Source of the DNA: an uncultured Oceanospirillaceae bacterium
GTDB taxonomy: Bacteria > Pseudomonadota > Gammaproteobacteria > Pseudomonadales > Balneatricaceae
Direction of reading: 5' to 3'
Assembly: GCA_937136055.1 (NCBI GenBank)
Contig: CAKZOD010000009.1
Location: forward strand, 1-55,275
Length of the DNA stretch: 55,275 nucleotides
Positions 32,249 through 41,594 of the stretch are shown in pieces. Each line of letters opens with the position of its first letter. The first letter of the stretch is position 1. The position numbers and the translations under genes were made by a program. Under the pieces are notes generated by a model. That model saw only the letters and a list, made by a program, of their open reading frames with translations, had not been told where the DNA came from and did no database searches.

Positions 32249-33394
32249 TTAGGCTTTGTGTTGCTCTATTTCACGTATGAAACGATCAAACAATGGCGCA
32301 ACATCTCTAGGTCCTGGACTTGCTTCTGGATGCCCCTGGAAACTAAATGCTGCAGTATCAGTGCGCTCAATACCCTGAAGCGACTGATCAAACAAAGAGC
32401 GGTGTGTAGCGCGCAAATTACTCGGCAATGAATCTTCATCAACTGCAAAACCATGGTTTTGGCTAGTAATCATCACTTTATCGCTATCTAAATCCTTCAC
32501 CGGGTGGTTAGCACCGTGATGACCGAACTTCATCTTAATTGTTTTTGCACCACTTGCTAGCGCTAACAACTGATGACCTAAACAGATACCAAATACAGGA
32601 ATTTTCTTCGCCAAAACTTCTTGAATAGCACTGATCGCGTAATCACATGGCTCTGGATCACCTGGGCCATTTGATAAAAACACCCCATCAGGATTCATCG
32701 CCAGTACTTCACTAGCAGGCGTTTGAGCAGGCACTACAGTTAATTTACAACCGCGCTCAACCAACATACGCAAGATATTGTGCTTAGCACCGAAATCGTA
32801 GGCAACCACATGATATTTCAGCTCTGCTTCAGCTGCATCTTTAGCACCTTCACCTAGCTGCCATGTTGACGAAGTCCACTGATAAGTTTTATCACTGGTA
32901 ACAACCTTAGCGAGATCCATTCCCTTAAGACCACCAAAACCATTAGCTTGCTCAATTGCTTGAGCTTCATCTAAAGTTTCGCCAGCTTCGCCTGTTAGAA
33001 TACAGCCTTTGAGGGAGCCTTTTTCACGCAGAATACGCGTCAGACGTCGGGTATCGATATCCGCAATAGCGACAACGTTATTTTCAGTTAAATATTCGCT
33101 TAAATCTTTTTGATTTCGAAAGTTACTTGCCAGCAATGGCAAATCTCTAATCACTAAACCAGCAACCCAAGTTCTATCAGACTCGCAGTCTTCATCATTC
33201 GTGCCAACATTACCGATATGTGGATATGTTAATGTCACAATCTGACGGCTATAAGAAGGGTCGGTTAGTATTTCTTGGTATCCTGTCATTGAAGTGTTAA
33301 ATACCACTTCACCACTAGATGCTCCATTCGCGCCGATAGCGATCCCTTTGAAAATACTCCCGTCTTCAAGTGCCAATATGGCTGGTCTTGTCAA
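32249..33394 (-). CDS. carA: carbamoyl-phosphate synthase small subunit (glutaminase)
   Basis: Hydrolyses glutamine and channels ammonia to CarB. The 381-residue form starts at TTG 33394 ([17 protein letters not shown]), with a strong GGGAGG at 33400-33405, 5 nt upstream. The open frame runs 44 codons further, across a terminator-like hairpin, and does not resemble CarA. The class I glutaminase triad is Cys in [14 protein letters not shown] and His/Glu in GHPEASPGP. Length matches E. coli CarA (382). In many gammaproteobacteria dapB lies upstream; here it does not. Confidence 0.97.
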   Translation of the reverse strand: MTRPAILALEDGSIFKGIAIGANGASSGEVVFNTSMTGYQEILTDPSYSRQIVTLTYPHIGNVGTNDEDCESDRTWVAGLVIRDLPLLASNFRNQKDLSEYLTENNVVAIADIDTRRLTRILREKGSLKGCILTGEAGETLDEAQAIEQANGFGGLKGMDLAKVVTSDKTYQWTSSTWQLGEGAKDAAEAELKYHVVAYDFGAKHNILRMLVERGCKLTVVPAQTPASEVLAMNPDGVFLSNGPGDPEPCDYAISAIQEVLAKKIPVFGICLGHQLLALASGAKTIKMKFGHHGANHPVKDLDSDKVMITSQNHGFAVDEDSLPSNLRATHRSLFDQSLQGIERTDTAAFSFQGHPEASPGPRDVAPLFDRFIREIEQHKA

Positions 33395-33448
33395 AGTAAC
33401 CTCCCGCGTAGTATGCGCTAAATAATCTATTTTTAATGGCTCATCTGC

Positions 33449-33489
33449 AAAAAAAGCGAGCAGTTTATATAAACTTTCTCGCTTTTTTT
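33449..33489 (-). promoter_or_regulatory. terminator-like hairpin in the carA leader (candidate attenuator)
   Basis: On both strands this reads as a long stem: AAAAAAAGCGAG pairs with CTCGCTTTTTTT around an inner AGTTTATATAAACT palindrome. On the minus strand it ends in seven Ts and lies 55 nt before the carA start. Position and form suggest transcription attenuation of carAB. No convincing leader peptide or antiterminator was found. Confidence 0.55.
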
Positions 33490-33745
33490 GAACTATAAAA
33501 TCTCGCTGTTGCCAGTGCTGAGGCAAACGGCGGCATTCTATAGCAACGCGCCCGTTTTGTCTATCTAATCATCAGCATTTACCCCACATTTAGTGAGTTT
33601 ACTTCCCTGTTAAAACCGCACCATTTGGTAAAACTTTTTAACACTTAACAACCGATCTTACCCCCTTTAGCTAAACACTAGCTTCATAGACCACTATCTA
33701 AAGCAAAACCCTCTTACCACCACAAAAAATAATACAGCAGACACA

Positions 33746-33778
33746 AAAAAAGCAGCGCGGAGACCGGGCTGCTTTTTT
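33746..33778. terminator. intrinsic terminator after lysS
   Basis: AAAAAAGCAGC (33746-33756) pairs with GCTGCTTTTTT (33768-33778), giving U-tracts in both directions. It lies 16 bp after the lysS stop on the minus strand. Confidence 0.85.
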
Positions 33779-33793
33779 ACAACAATGCCAATA

Positions 33794-35266
33794 TTAAACT
33801 TTAGGGCGCATTGCCGGGAATAGAATAACATCCCTAATAGAATCACAGTCAGCGAAGAACATCACTAGTCTATCGATACCAATACCCTCACCTGCTGTTG
33901 GTGGCAAGCCGTACTCTAGTGCATTAATGTAATCATCATCATAGTGCATCGCCTCATCGTCACCGGCTTCCATATCAGCCACTTGATCCCTGAAACGCTG
34001 TGCTTGATCTTCTGAATCATTAAGTTCCGAGAAACCATTCGCCACTTCACGTCCGCCAACAAAGAACTCAAACCTATCAGTGATAAAATCATTATCATCG
34101 TTACGACGCGCTAACGGAGAAACCTCTGCTGGGTACTCAGTGATAAACGTAGGGCTATCTAATCTATCTTCAACCGTTTTCTCAAAAATTTCGATCTGCA
34201 CCTTACCTAGACCATAGCTATCTTTTAAAGGAATATGTAGTTTCTCAGCCACAGCACGAGCAGATTCCATGTTATCGATATCACTTGCCGTTAACTCAGG
34301 ATTGTAGTGCAAGATAGAATCAAAAACACTGATACGCGTAAACGGCTGCGCAAGGTCATACTCATTACCTTGATATGTCATCGTAGTGCCACCCAACACA
34401 TCATTGGCTAGCGTACGAATCATTTCTTCAGTTAAATCCATCAGGTCATTATAGTCAGCATAAGCCTGATAGAACTCTAACATCGTGAATTCAGGGTTAT
34501 GACGTGTTGATAAGCCTTCGTTTCTGAAGTTACGGTTAATTTCGAAAACTCTTTCGATACCACCAACGACTAAGCGCTTTAAATACAGCTCCGGGGCTAT
34601 ACGCAGATACATATCACGACCCAAAGCGTTGTGATGCGTAATAAATGGCCTTGCAGCTGCACCACCTGGAATCACTTGTAACATTGGCGTCTCTGCTTCA
34701 ACAAAACGGCGCTCAACTAAAAAATTACGAATACCAGCAACAACTTTCGCGCGAATATCAAACACCTTGCGAGACTCATCATTTGTAATCAAATCAACAT
34801 AACGCTGGCGATAACGCATCTCAGTATCCTGCAAACCTTTATGCTTGTCAGGTAATGGACGCAAACTCTTAGTAAGCAAAACATACTCACCTAGATCTAC
34901 ATACAGATCACCTTTTCCAGATTTGTGCAAAATACCAGTAACACCGATAATATCACCTAAATCTAATGACTTAGCAAAAGGACGTGCCGCCTTATTCACA
35001 TAAAACTGAATACGCCCAGTCATGTCTTGAACAACACCAAAAGCACCACGGTTCAACATTACGCGACCCGCCACACTGACGGTAATCGCTAGCTCTTCCA
35101 GTTCTTCTTTGGTTTTTTCACCGTATTGCTCGAACAGATCTTCAGCATAGCTATCACGTCTAAATTTATTAGGATAGGCATTGCCATTTTCTTTGAGAGC
35201 ATCTAACTTTGTACGACGCTCTGCAATTAAGCGATTCTCATCTTGTTGTTCATTTATATCTGACAT
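33794..35266 (-). CDS. lysS: lysyl-tRNA synthetase, class II
   Basis: Charges tRNA-Lys. The 490 residues have an N-terminal OB-fold anticodon-binding domain ([18 protein letters not shown]) and a class II catalytic core. Motif 2 is [18 protein letters not shown] and motif 3 is GIGIDRLVM near the C-terminus. ATG 35266, 19 bp downstream of prfB; the prfB-lysS pairing is widespread in gammaproteobacteria. Confidence 0.98.
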   Translation of the reverse strand: MSDINEQQDENRLIAERRTKLDALKENGNAYPNKFRRDSYAEDLFEQYGEKTKEELEELAITVSVAGRVMLNRGAFGVVQDMTGRIQFYVNKAARPFAKSLDLGDIIGVTGILHKSGKGDLYVDLGEYVLLTKSLRPLPDKHKGLQDTEMRYRQRYVDLITNDESRKVFDIRAKVVAGIRNFLVERRFVEAETPMLQVIPGGAAARPFITHHNALGRDMYLRIAPELYLKRLVVGGIERVFEINRNFRNEGLSTRHNPEFTMLEFYQAYADYNDLMDLTEEMIRTLANDVLGGTTMTYQGNEYDLAQPFTRISVFDSILHYNPELTASDIDNMESARAVAEKLHIPLKDSYGLGKVQIEIFEKTVEDRLDSPTFITEYPAEVSPLARRNDDNDFITDRFEFFVGGREVANGFSELNDSEDQAQRFRDQVADMEAGDDEAMHYDDDYINALEYGLPPTAGEGIGIDRLVMFFADCDSIRDVILFPAMRPKV

Positions 35267-35285
35267 TTTTTAAGCCTATTAATAA

Positions 35286-36380
35286 TTACAGACCAGCTTT
35301 CAAGCTGGCGACAATAAATTGATCCAAATCCCCGTCTAACACTTTATCGCAGTTAGAGGTTTGTGTATTTGTTCGTAAATCTTTAATGCGCTGATCATCC
35401 AACACATAAGAGCGAATTTGACTTCCCCAGCCAATATCCACTTTGCTATCTTCAACGCTCTGTGCTGCCTCTGAACGCTTAAGCATTTCCATTTCGTATA
35501 ATTTAGCTCTTAGCTGTTTCATACAAGTATCGCGGTTTTGATGCTGCGAGCGCTGCGCCTGCGACTGCACCACAATCCCAGAAGGCCCGTGAGTTATACG
35601 TACCGCTGACTCAGTGGTGTTAACGTGCTGACCACCAGCGCCCGATGCACGATACACGTCCGTTCTTAAATCAGCCGGATTTATATCGATTTCAATGTTG
35701 TCATCAATTTCAGGAGAAACAAACACAGAGCAAAAAGAAGTATGCCTTCTACCCGTTGAATCAAAAGGTGATTTACGGACTAAACGATGCACCCCTGTTT
35801 CTGTGCGCAGCCAACCAAAGGCATACTCACCTTCAAAGCTGATAGTGGCACTTTTAATACCTGCAACATCACCCGCCGAGACTTCGAGTAACTCAACTTT
35901 AAAACCTTTACTTTCACCCCAGCGTAAAAACATGCGCAATACCATTTCAGCCCAATCTTGCGCTTCTGTCCCGCCTGAGCCGGACTGAATATCCAAGAAA
36001 GCATTATTGGTATCTGCAGAACCTGCAAACATACGTCTAAATTCAAGGTCTTCTAGGCGCTTCATCAAACTAGCCACCTCAGAGATAACCTCATCGACTG
36101 AGTCTTGATCATCCTCTTCGACAGCCATTTCAAGCAACTCACGACCATCTTCTACACCCGCCAATAGCTGCTCAAGCGTATTGACAGTATTTTCGAGAGA
36201 AGAGCGCTCCTTGCCAAGTTTTTGTGCATTTTCAGGATCATTCCACACCTCAGCTGACTCTAGCTCACGCGTCACCTCTTCAAGGCGATCCTTCTTCTCT
36301 GCATGGTTTAAATATTTATAAAGTAATTGAGTTCGATGCTCAATATCCTTTAAATCTTGGACGATTGGATTGACTTCCAT
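35286..36380 (-). CDS. prfB: peptide chain release factor 2, without programmed frameshift
   Basis: RF2 releases peptides at UGA and UAA. The 364 residues carry the stop-codon-reading SPF tripeptide ([12 protein letters not shown]) and the catalytic GGQ loop ([16 protein letters not shown]). Most gammaproteobacterial prfB genes have an in-frame UGA near codon 26 with a +1 frameshift (CUU UGA C). Here the equivalent stretch, [16 protein letters not shown], is encoded in one continuous frame (TAT TTA AAC CAT) without a stop. Translation would therefore not be autoregulated in the usual way. ATG 36380. Confidence 0.97.
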   Translation of the reverse strand: MEVNPIVQDLKDIEHRTQLLYKYLNHAEKKDRLEEVTRELESAEVWNDPENAQKLGKERSSLENTVNTLEQLLAGVEDGRELLEMAVEEDDQDSVDEVISEVASLMKRLEDLEFRRMFAGSADTNNAFLDIQSGSGGTEAQDWAEMVLRMFLRWGESKGFKVELLEVSAGDVAGIKSATISFEGEYAFGWLRTETGVHRLVRKSPFDSTGRRHTSFCSVFVSPEIDDNIEIDINPADLRTDVYRASGAGGQHVNTTESAVRITHGPSGIVVQSQAQRSQHQNRDTCMKQLRAKLYEMEMLKRSEAAQSVEDSKVDIGWGSQIRSYVLDDQRIKDLRTNTQTSNCDKVLDGDLDQFIVASLKAGL

Positions 36381-36577
36381 TATTCGCGCTCTTCGCTTAT
36401 CGATATAAAAAGTGGCGTATTTTACCCTAAGCGACGCAGGGTTTAAATCATTCGTTATAACTGATGGCTAAAAATAATGCACTGATCCAAGAAACTTGTC
36501 CGCTACTCTAGTTGTTCGCTATTATGCCGTCATTAAAATCAACCAACCGATTCAATCAAAACAGGCATATCAAGACT

Positions 36578-37021
36578 ATGAAAGCACTTATACAAAGAGT
36601 ATCAAACGCGAACGTTACGGTTTCTGGCGAAGAAATTGGAGCTATTGATAACGGTATATTGCTATTACTGGGCGTTGAAAAAGAAGATTCACAAAAATGC
36701 ATAGAGCGCATGCTCAAGAAAATTCTTAGCTATCGTATTTTCAGCGACGAAAACGGAAAAATGAATTTAAGCCTAAACGACACTGGAGGCGGGCTACTTA
36801 TCGTCTCACAATTCACTTTAGTCGCCCAAACCAATAAAGGATCTCGACCTGGCTTTTCGGCGGGTGCAACCCCGGAACACGGTGAGCTTATCTATGATAA
36901 ATTTGTAGAGGCAGCTCATGAGAGCCACCCGTTAGTTGCAACAGGCAAGTTTGGCGCCGATATGCAGGTTAGCTTAACCAACGACGGGCCTGTTACCTTT
37001 ATGTTCGAAATGAATGATTAA
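36578..37021 (+). CDS. dtd: D-aminoacyl-tRNA deacylase
   Basis: Hydrolyses D-aminoacyl-tRNAs and Gly-tRNA-Ala as proofreading. The 147 residues start at ATG 36578 (MKALIQRVSNANV), the family N-terminus; the frame runs upstream 22 codons without similarity. The two active-site elements SQFTL and NDGPVTF (GP-motif) are intact. It ends 2 bp from a convergent gene. Confidence 0.97.
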   Translation: MKALIQRVSNANVTVSGEEIGAIDNGILLLLGVEKEDSQKCIERMLKKILSYRIFSDENGKMNLSLNDTGGGLLIVSQFTLVAQTNKGSRPGFSAGATPEHGELIYDKFVEAAHESHPLVATGKFGADMQVSLTNDGPVTFMFEMND

Positions 37022-37022
37022 G

Positions 37023-37580
37023 CTATTGCAGAGTATGCGCTACCTGCTCATTACCATGATTAAACAGATTAGAATCAACACCCCAATCTAATTTAACTGC
37101 ACCGCGGTGTATCAGAGATAACACTTGGTGCAGCTGATTGTATTCAATCACCGAAAACGCTGCTGCTTGCTTTTGCGACTCTACAAAAAAACTTAGCTTG
37201 TAATGTTTATCCTTAAAACTAATATCAACTCGGCTCAGTATTTTTGAAACAATCACCTCACCTGTCGTATCATTTTTACTTGGTGAATCTTCAAAATTAG
37301 CATTTTCAGAGTGTGTTTCAACCGCATTACTTGAAGCAAGCTGAGCACTTTGGTGTTCAAATTCGGCCATTGCTGAACGATGATCGGATGGCGCATTAGC
37401 AATAGCTGGCGAGGTTTTCTCTACTAAGGTTGTCGTTGCTTTTAGCAGTTTCAGCGCCAACCTTCTTGTCACCCAAAAACTTACCTCTTCCCCATCATTG
37501 TACAAATTGCCAGATAACCTAATGCGGTCTTGTACTTCATTATATTCAAAGGTAAAAGCTTCTATTTTTAGCGTCGACAT
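37023..37580 (-). CDS. conserved-looking protein of unknown function
   Basis: A 185-residue cytoplasmic protein without signal or membrane segments. I do not recognise it. The N-terminal 55 residues (KIEAFTFEYNEVQDRIRLSG, then EVSFWVTRRLALKLLKA) and C-terminal 70 residues (VDISFKDKHYKLSFFVESQ...QLHQVLSLIHRGAVKLDWG) look folded and beta-rich. The middle 55 residues are Ser/Glu/Ala-rich and probably disordered. It is convergent with dtd with only 1 bp between, and its 5' side borders the repeat element at 37.6 kb. Good ATG start at 37580 with codon use like its neighbours, so a real gene. Confidence 0.75.
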   Translation of the reverse strand: MSTLKIEAFTFEYNEVQDRIRLSGNLYNDGEEVSFWVTRRLALKLLKATTTLVEKTSPAIANAPSDHRSAMAEFEHQSAQLASSNAVETHSENANFEDSPSKNDTTGEVIVSKILSRVDISFKDKHYKLSFFVESQKQAAAFSVIEYNQLHQVLSLIHRGAVKLDWGVDSNLFNHGNEQVAHTLQ

Positions 37581-37602
37581 TTATTTACTTAATCTCCATA
37601 GA

Positions 37603-37873
37603 GGAGGCCTAAAGAAACAGCGAATAAGTCCAAGGCGCCCCTGGCATAAAGGATTTTTCGTGATTGAGGCAATGCATACAGGCGGGCTGACTGCCCGGCG
37701 AAATGCATTAACAATGATCACAGAATATTCTGTATGCCCCGCAGGGTGGATCCCTAAGAGGCCACCTCCTTTGTCAGATAGCTTGCAAAGGACCTAGCCA
37801 TTTACTGCGCTATCTTTCGCGGATCTGGCCTCTTAGGGATCCACAGGGAAAACCTTGGACTTGTTCGCTGTTT
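37603..37873. repeat. palindrome-rich inverted-repeat element (MITE-like)
   Basis: About 270 bp bounded by near-perfect inverted ends: AAACAGCGAATAAGTCCAAG at 37615 onward, and its complement with one mismatch at 37853-37873. GGAGG also flanks both. Inside is a perfect 19-bp inverted pair (37746-37764 and 37826-37844, core GGATCCCTAAGAGGCC) that encloses AGATAGC/GCTATCT. The left half holds GCATACAG/CTGTATGC, AATGCAT/ATGCATT, CGGGC/GCCCG and the palindrome CAGAATATTCTG. No transposase is encoded. The right end touches the moaA stop codon. It may be a non-autonomous mobile element or a structured RNA/terminator region. Confidence 0.75.
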
Positions 37874-37875
37874 CC

Positions 37876-38871
37876 CTAACCTCCTGTCATATTCATAAAC
37901 CGAACAACCTGCACCTCACCATCAACGGTAAAGTGGTGTTCTTTGGGCTTATTACTCATTGCATCCAGCAAATGTTGTTTTAAAACTTCAACATCCCCGT
38001 CATTGTCCCTTACTATCTGCTTGAGATCTACTGCATTTTCGTTACCTAAGCACAACAAAAGCTCACCTTTCACTGTCACTCGAACACGATTACATTCAGA
38101 GCAGAAATTATTACTATGAGGCGATATAAAACCAATTTTAGACGCACGATCGCTCATCGTCCAATAACGTGACGGGCCACCTGTATTCAAATCACTGGCT
38201 GTTAAAGGGTAAACCTCACTAATATCTTTAAGAATGTCTTCGCTTGAATAATAGGTTTCAGCTCTATCATGGGATGAGACTGTACCAAGCGGCATCTCTT
38301 CAATAAAAGAGATATTGATTCCTTTGCTTCTCACATAGTCAACTAAGCTCATTATCTCGCGATCATTACGTCCTTTTAACACCACCGCATTGATCTTGAT
38401 ATTTTCAATACCTGCCTCAATCGCGGCATCTATCCCTTCAAGCACTTGCTCTACTTTGCCAATTCTTGTTAAAGACTTAAACAGCAAAGGATTTAAAGTA
38501 TCTAAACTAATATTGATTCGATTCACACCGGAATCTTTTAATTGCTTCGCATATTTAACCAACTGTGAACCATTGGTGGTTAAGCAAAAGTCTTTAAGCC
38601 CTGGCAGAGAGCCAATACCATTAAACAGCGATAAAACATCACGTCTCACTAGCGGCTCACCGCCTGTCAAACGGATTTTGGTCACACCTAGCTCTGTAAA
38701 AGCTTGTGCTATCAGCTGAATTTCCTCAAGAGACATCACATCTTCACGAGGCAGAAAGGTCATTTTTTCGTCCATACAATAGACACAGCGATAGTCGCAC
38801 CTATCAGTGACAGACATTCGAACATAGGTAATTTCGCGACCAAACTGATCGACTAACTGCGTCTTAGACAT
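37876..38871 (-). CDS. moaA: GTP 3',8-cyclase MoaA
   Basis: The radical SAM enzyme of the first step of molybdenum cofactor synthesis. The N-terminal cluster motif is CDYRCVYC (Cys25, 29, 32). The C-terminal second [4Fe-4S] site is CSECNRVRV...LLLCLG. The protein ends in the Gly-Gly required for activity (MTGG). At 331 residues it is complete. ATG 38871. No other moa genes are adjacent. Its stop codon lies inside the outer flank of the inverted-repeat element, so that element supplies or abuts its 3' UTR. Confidence 0.97.
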   Translation of the reverse strand: MSKTQLVDQFGREITYVRMSVTDRCDYRCVYCMDEKMTFLPREDVMSLEEIQLIAQAFTELGVTKIRLTGGEPLVRRDVLSLFNGIGSLPGLKDFCLTTNGSQLVKYAKQLKDSGVNRINISLDTLNPLLFKSLTRIGKVEQVLEGIDAAIEAGIENIKINAVVLKGRNDREIMSLVDYVRSKGINISFIEEMPLGTVSSHDRAETYYSSEDILKDISEVYPLTASDLNTGGPSRYWTMSDRASKIGFISPHSNNFCSECNRVRVTVKGELLLCLGNENAVDLKQIVRDNDGDVEVLKQHLLDAMSNKPKEHHFTVDGEVQVVRFMNMTGG

Positions 38872-38986
38872 AATTTTATCTCTTTCTTTTACTCAGCAAA
38901 CCACCAAGTAACACTTCTATCAACAACCCTAAAAGAGCCGTTACTACTTTCACTTACAAAGAACAGATGAACTTAGCAGCACTCAG

Positions 38987-39445
38987 CTATTTCTGTGCTT
39001 TTGACCACTGCATTAAATAGTAATCCAATTTGTTGGCAAATTCTTGCTTATCGTTTTGAGAAAACTTCGCAGGACCACCAGATTGTACACCGCTACTACG
39101 CATCACTTCTAAGAAATCACGCATATTCAATCGAGCTTTGATGTTATCTTCGGTTAAAGGTTCACCTCTTGGGGTTAATACCTTCGCCTGCTTATCAATC
39201 ACCTCATCTGCAAGAGGTAAATCACTGGTAATCACAAGATCACCCTCGCAAACACGCTTAACTATTTCATCATCCGCCACATCAAACCCAGCAGATACTC
39301 TAAGGGAGCTGATATTAGCTAAGTTTGGCACACAAACATATTGATTTGCGACAAATGTTAACGATATACCACTGCGCGTTGCACTGCGTATCAAAATATC
39401 TTTAACAGCTTTTGGACAAGCGTCCGCATCTACCCATATTGCCAC
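38987..39445 (-). CDS. YaiI/YqxD family (DUF188) protein
   Basis: A 152-residue member of the UPF0178/DUF188 family, a PIN-like fold with no proven function. Typical segments are [32 protein letters not shown] and [13 protein letters not shown]. The start is GTG 39445, 8 nt after AAAGGG; a GTG three codons upstream overlaps the ribosome site. It lies 115 bp upstream of moaA on the same strand. Confidence 0.93.
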   Translation of the reverse strand: MAIWVDADACPKAVKDILIRSATRSGISLTFVANQYVCVPNLANISSLRVSAGFDVADDEIVKRVCEGDLVITSDLPLADEVIDKQAKVLTPRGEPLTEDNIKARLNMRDFLEVMRSSGVQSGGPAKFSQNDKQEFANKLDYYLMQWSKAQK

Positions 39446-39670
39446 AAACAACACCCTTTAAAAGACATCCAATGAAGCGTCATTATAGTACGCACACCTC
39501 AGTATCCAAAGCATATTCACTGAATGATTCTAGACTAGGGCACTATTATTAGCTAGCCTGCAAGCCAAGCCCAAATAAGGCCACACTACAACTCAAACAC
39601 TTAGAGCTAATAGCAGCTGCTTTAGGTAGACTAATCCAACACTTGCAACCAAACAGCTAGATACCTAATT

Positions 39671-40258
39671 ATGGACAATGAATTCAAAGAAAAACTTGGC
39701 ATCATAAGAGAAAAGATAAATAGCGGCGCCAACTATGACGCCCTAAGTAAAGAGCTACGAGATTTAAGAAAAAGAGCAAAAGCTTTGTGCTTTGAATACA
39801 ACCAAACCCACCCCGACCAAAAAGGAAAGAAACAGCAAATCCTAAGCAAGTTACTCGCAAGAAGCCCTAAAGCCATAATAGAAAGTAATTTTCACTGCGA
39901 TTACGGAGATAACATATTTCTTGGGAACAACTTTTACGCGAACCACGATTGCACCATATTAGATGCCGCAAAAGTTACTATTGGCGATAATGTCATGCTG
40001 GGGCCGAAGGTAACAATCACCAGCTCTGGACATCCACTAAATGCGGCTTTACGCACTAAAGGCTATGAACATGCAGCAGCAATTGAGCTAAAAGATAATG
40101 TTTGGGTAGGGGCAAACTGTTGTATTTTAGGAGGTGTGACCATTGGTGAAAACGCTGTAATCGCAGCTGGCGCTGTAGTCACAAGCAACATTCCTGAAAA
40201 CACATTAGCTGCAGGTATTCCAGCTAAAGTCATCAAAGTTATTGACCAAGGAATTTAA
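39671..40258 (+). CDS. maltose/galactoside O-acetyltransferase-like protein (LbH)
   Basis: A 195-residue acetyl-CoA-dependent sugar O-acetyltransferase of the Maa/LacA/NodL group. A helical N-terminal domain (1-60) precedes the left-handed beta helix with hexapeptide repeats (IFLGNNFYAN, VTIGDNVMLG, VWVGANCCILGGVTIGENAV). The active-site His is in TSSGHPLNA. It lies convergent to the GntR regulator and close to the amino-sugar genes, so an amino sugar or related carbohydrate is a plausible acceptor. Weak ribosome site; ATG 39671. Confidence 0.9.
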   Translation: MDNEFKEKLGIIREKINSGANYDALSKELRDLRKRAKALCFEYNQTHPDQKGKKQQILSKLLARSPKAIIESNFHCDYGDNIFLGNNFYANHDCTILDAAKVTIGDNVMLGPKVTITSSGHPLNAALRTKGYEHAAAIELKDNVWVGANCCILGGVTIGENAVIAAGAVVTSNIPENTLAAGIPAKVIKVIDQGI

Positions 40259-40275
40259 AATAATTCACCACTTAA

Positions 40276-41043
40276 CTAGAGAGCACTAGGCGTTCTAATT
40301 TCTGTAGTAAAATCATAACTATCACCTGGAAAATAAGAACGCGTAAATTCCATGACTGCGCCATCTTCAAGCATTCCTAGGCGCTCGATATAAAGTACCG
40401 CACTATTCACTTCAATATTTAACAGATCTGCTCTCTTCTCATCAATTGAAATAGCACGCATTTTTTGTAACGCCTTTACAGGACGATAGCCATTCGAAGA
40501 GAGCGTTTCATAAAGAGATTCTTTTATCGCAAAAGGATTATCAAGATATTGACGAGGTATTGAAGCAAGCTCAAGCGCCATTGGCTTACCATCAGATGTA
40601 CGCAAGCGATAAAGCCTTACAACCTCATCACTGGCTAATATATTTAATGCATTTTGCTCTTCTTCTGTTGCTAAACCCAAAGAGCGATCCAGCCAGCTGG
40701 AACCTGCTTCCTCTCCGCGCTCTTCCATCACCTCACTAAAGCTTTTGAGGTAATTAAGCGGCTGCTGCACACGGTTAGCAACAAATGTACCCGCACCTTG
40801 TCGCTGAGTTAACAACCCCTCTTTCACTAAATCATCGATAGAGCGACGCACTGTTACACGAGATACATTCAGTGATGACGCTATTTCACGCTCCGGGGGA
40901 ATATTATCACCAGATTTCAATACGCGGTTAGCGACAGCTTCACGGATTTTCTCTTGCAATTGCATGTAAAGCGGCCGAGATTCTCTAGAAATAGCTTCTG
41001 GATTATCAAATATTTTATCGATTAAATCTGTGGTTGAACTCAT
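40276..41043 (-). CDS. GntR/HutC-family regulator with UTRA domain, probable nag regulator
   Basis: A 255-residue regulator. The N-terminal GntR winged helix spans about 18-88 (LKSGDNIPPEREIASSLNVS, then VTVRRSIDDLV and QGAGTFVA). The UTRA ligand-binding domain spans about 105-245 with the typical ERLGMLEDGAVMEFTRSYF. This architecture is shared with NagR/YvoA/DasR and NagQ, which sense amino-sugar phosphates. nagB and nagA lie 2 kb away behind a palindrome of suitable form, so it likely controls them. The function is inferred from context and could be another sugar regulon. Confidence 0.88.
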   Translation of the reverse strand: MSSTTDLIDKIFDNPEAISRESRPLYMQLQEKIREAVANRVLKSGDNIPPEREIASSLNVSRVTVRRSIDDLVKEGLLTQRQGAGTFVANRVQQPLNYLKSFSEVMEERGEEAGSSWLDRSLGLATEEEQNALNILASDEVVRLYRLRTSDGKPMALELASIPRQYLDNPFAIKESLYETLSSNGYRPVKALQKMRAISIDEKRADLLNIEVNSAVLYIERLGMLEDGAVMEFTRSYFPGDSYDFTTEIRTPSAL

Positions 41044-41594
41044 CTACTCAAAAGCGCCTTATCTAACATCCCAAACCATAACGTTTCTATTTGACAAATA
41101 AAGCTCAAGAACCAACAAAGGTTAAAACCAACTACTTTGAACAGCACTTAATCACAGCCAAACCGAACCTTATTATACTCCTTAATAAAAGAAGCTTCAT
41201 TGATAATCTCGGTTAAATTGTCCTTGAGGACAAACTGGCTAAACGTTTATTTTCTGAGGATTTATAAGCTATTCGCCACCAAGCGCTTTCACTATCATTG
41301 TTTGTCGCGATTTTGCCTACAGTATCAAAAAAAGCAAATCAACAGCGCAATAACCCTCCGCTATTCACGACAACAAAAGCACCTGACAACCCCACTCTTT
41401 TAAATTATCAATTCCCTAATCCTATTTTTAAACCTGCTCATTAGCAATAAATCACTGACCTCCCAAATACCCTCAAAGAAGCGCTTACCTCAACACTGCG
41501 CTTCAAACCCCAAATTTGGATATAAAAAAAGCCCTACTAATAACAAAGAGAGCTTTTTTTGATAATCAATGCCTATTACTTTCTATAATAGACC
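41044..41594. other. 550-bp AT-rich gap between GntR and sigma genes
   Basis: No credible gene; a short open frame on the plus strand has neither a ribosome site nor a protein-like composition. The right end carries the sigma-factor terminator (41524-41560). The GntR promoter should lie within the first 200 bp. Confidence 0.5.
41524..41560 (-). terminator. intrinsic terminator after the sigma factor
   Basis: AAAAAAAGCCC (41524-41534) pairs with GAGCTTTTTTT (41550-41560), with one G-T. On the minus strand this ends in seven Ts, 35 bp after the stop. Confidence 0.7.

Larger units (their letters stand above)
33395..33793. other. 400-bp region: carA leader and lysS terminator
   Basis: No gene is seen. 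It contains the carA ribosome site, the long attenuator-like hairpin at 33449-33489, AT-rich sequence that should hold the carAB promoter (about 33540-33720, minus strand), and the lysS terminator at 33746-33778. Confidence 0.6.

Noticed and set aside
33395..33526. Extended N-terminus of CarA
   Set aside because: The extra 44 codons cross a terminator-like hairpin, and the strong GGGAGG site fits the TTG at 33394.
37498..37797. A 99-aa plus-strand open frame across the inverted-repeat element
   Set aside because: It overlaps the unknown gene antisense, has no ribosome site, and its sequence is explained by palindromes.
41200..41403. A 67-aa open frame in the gap before the sigma gene
   Set aside because: It has no ribosome site, and its AT-rich, low-complexity composition resembles the surrounding gap.
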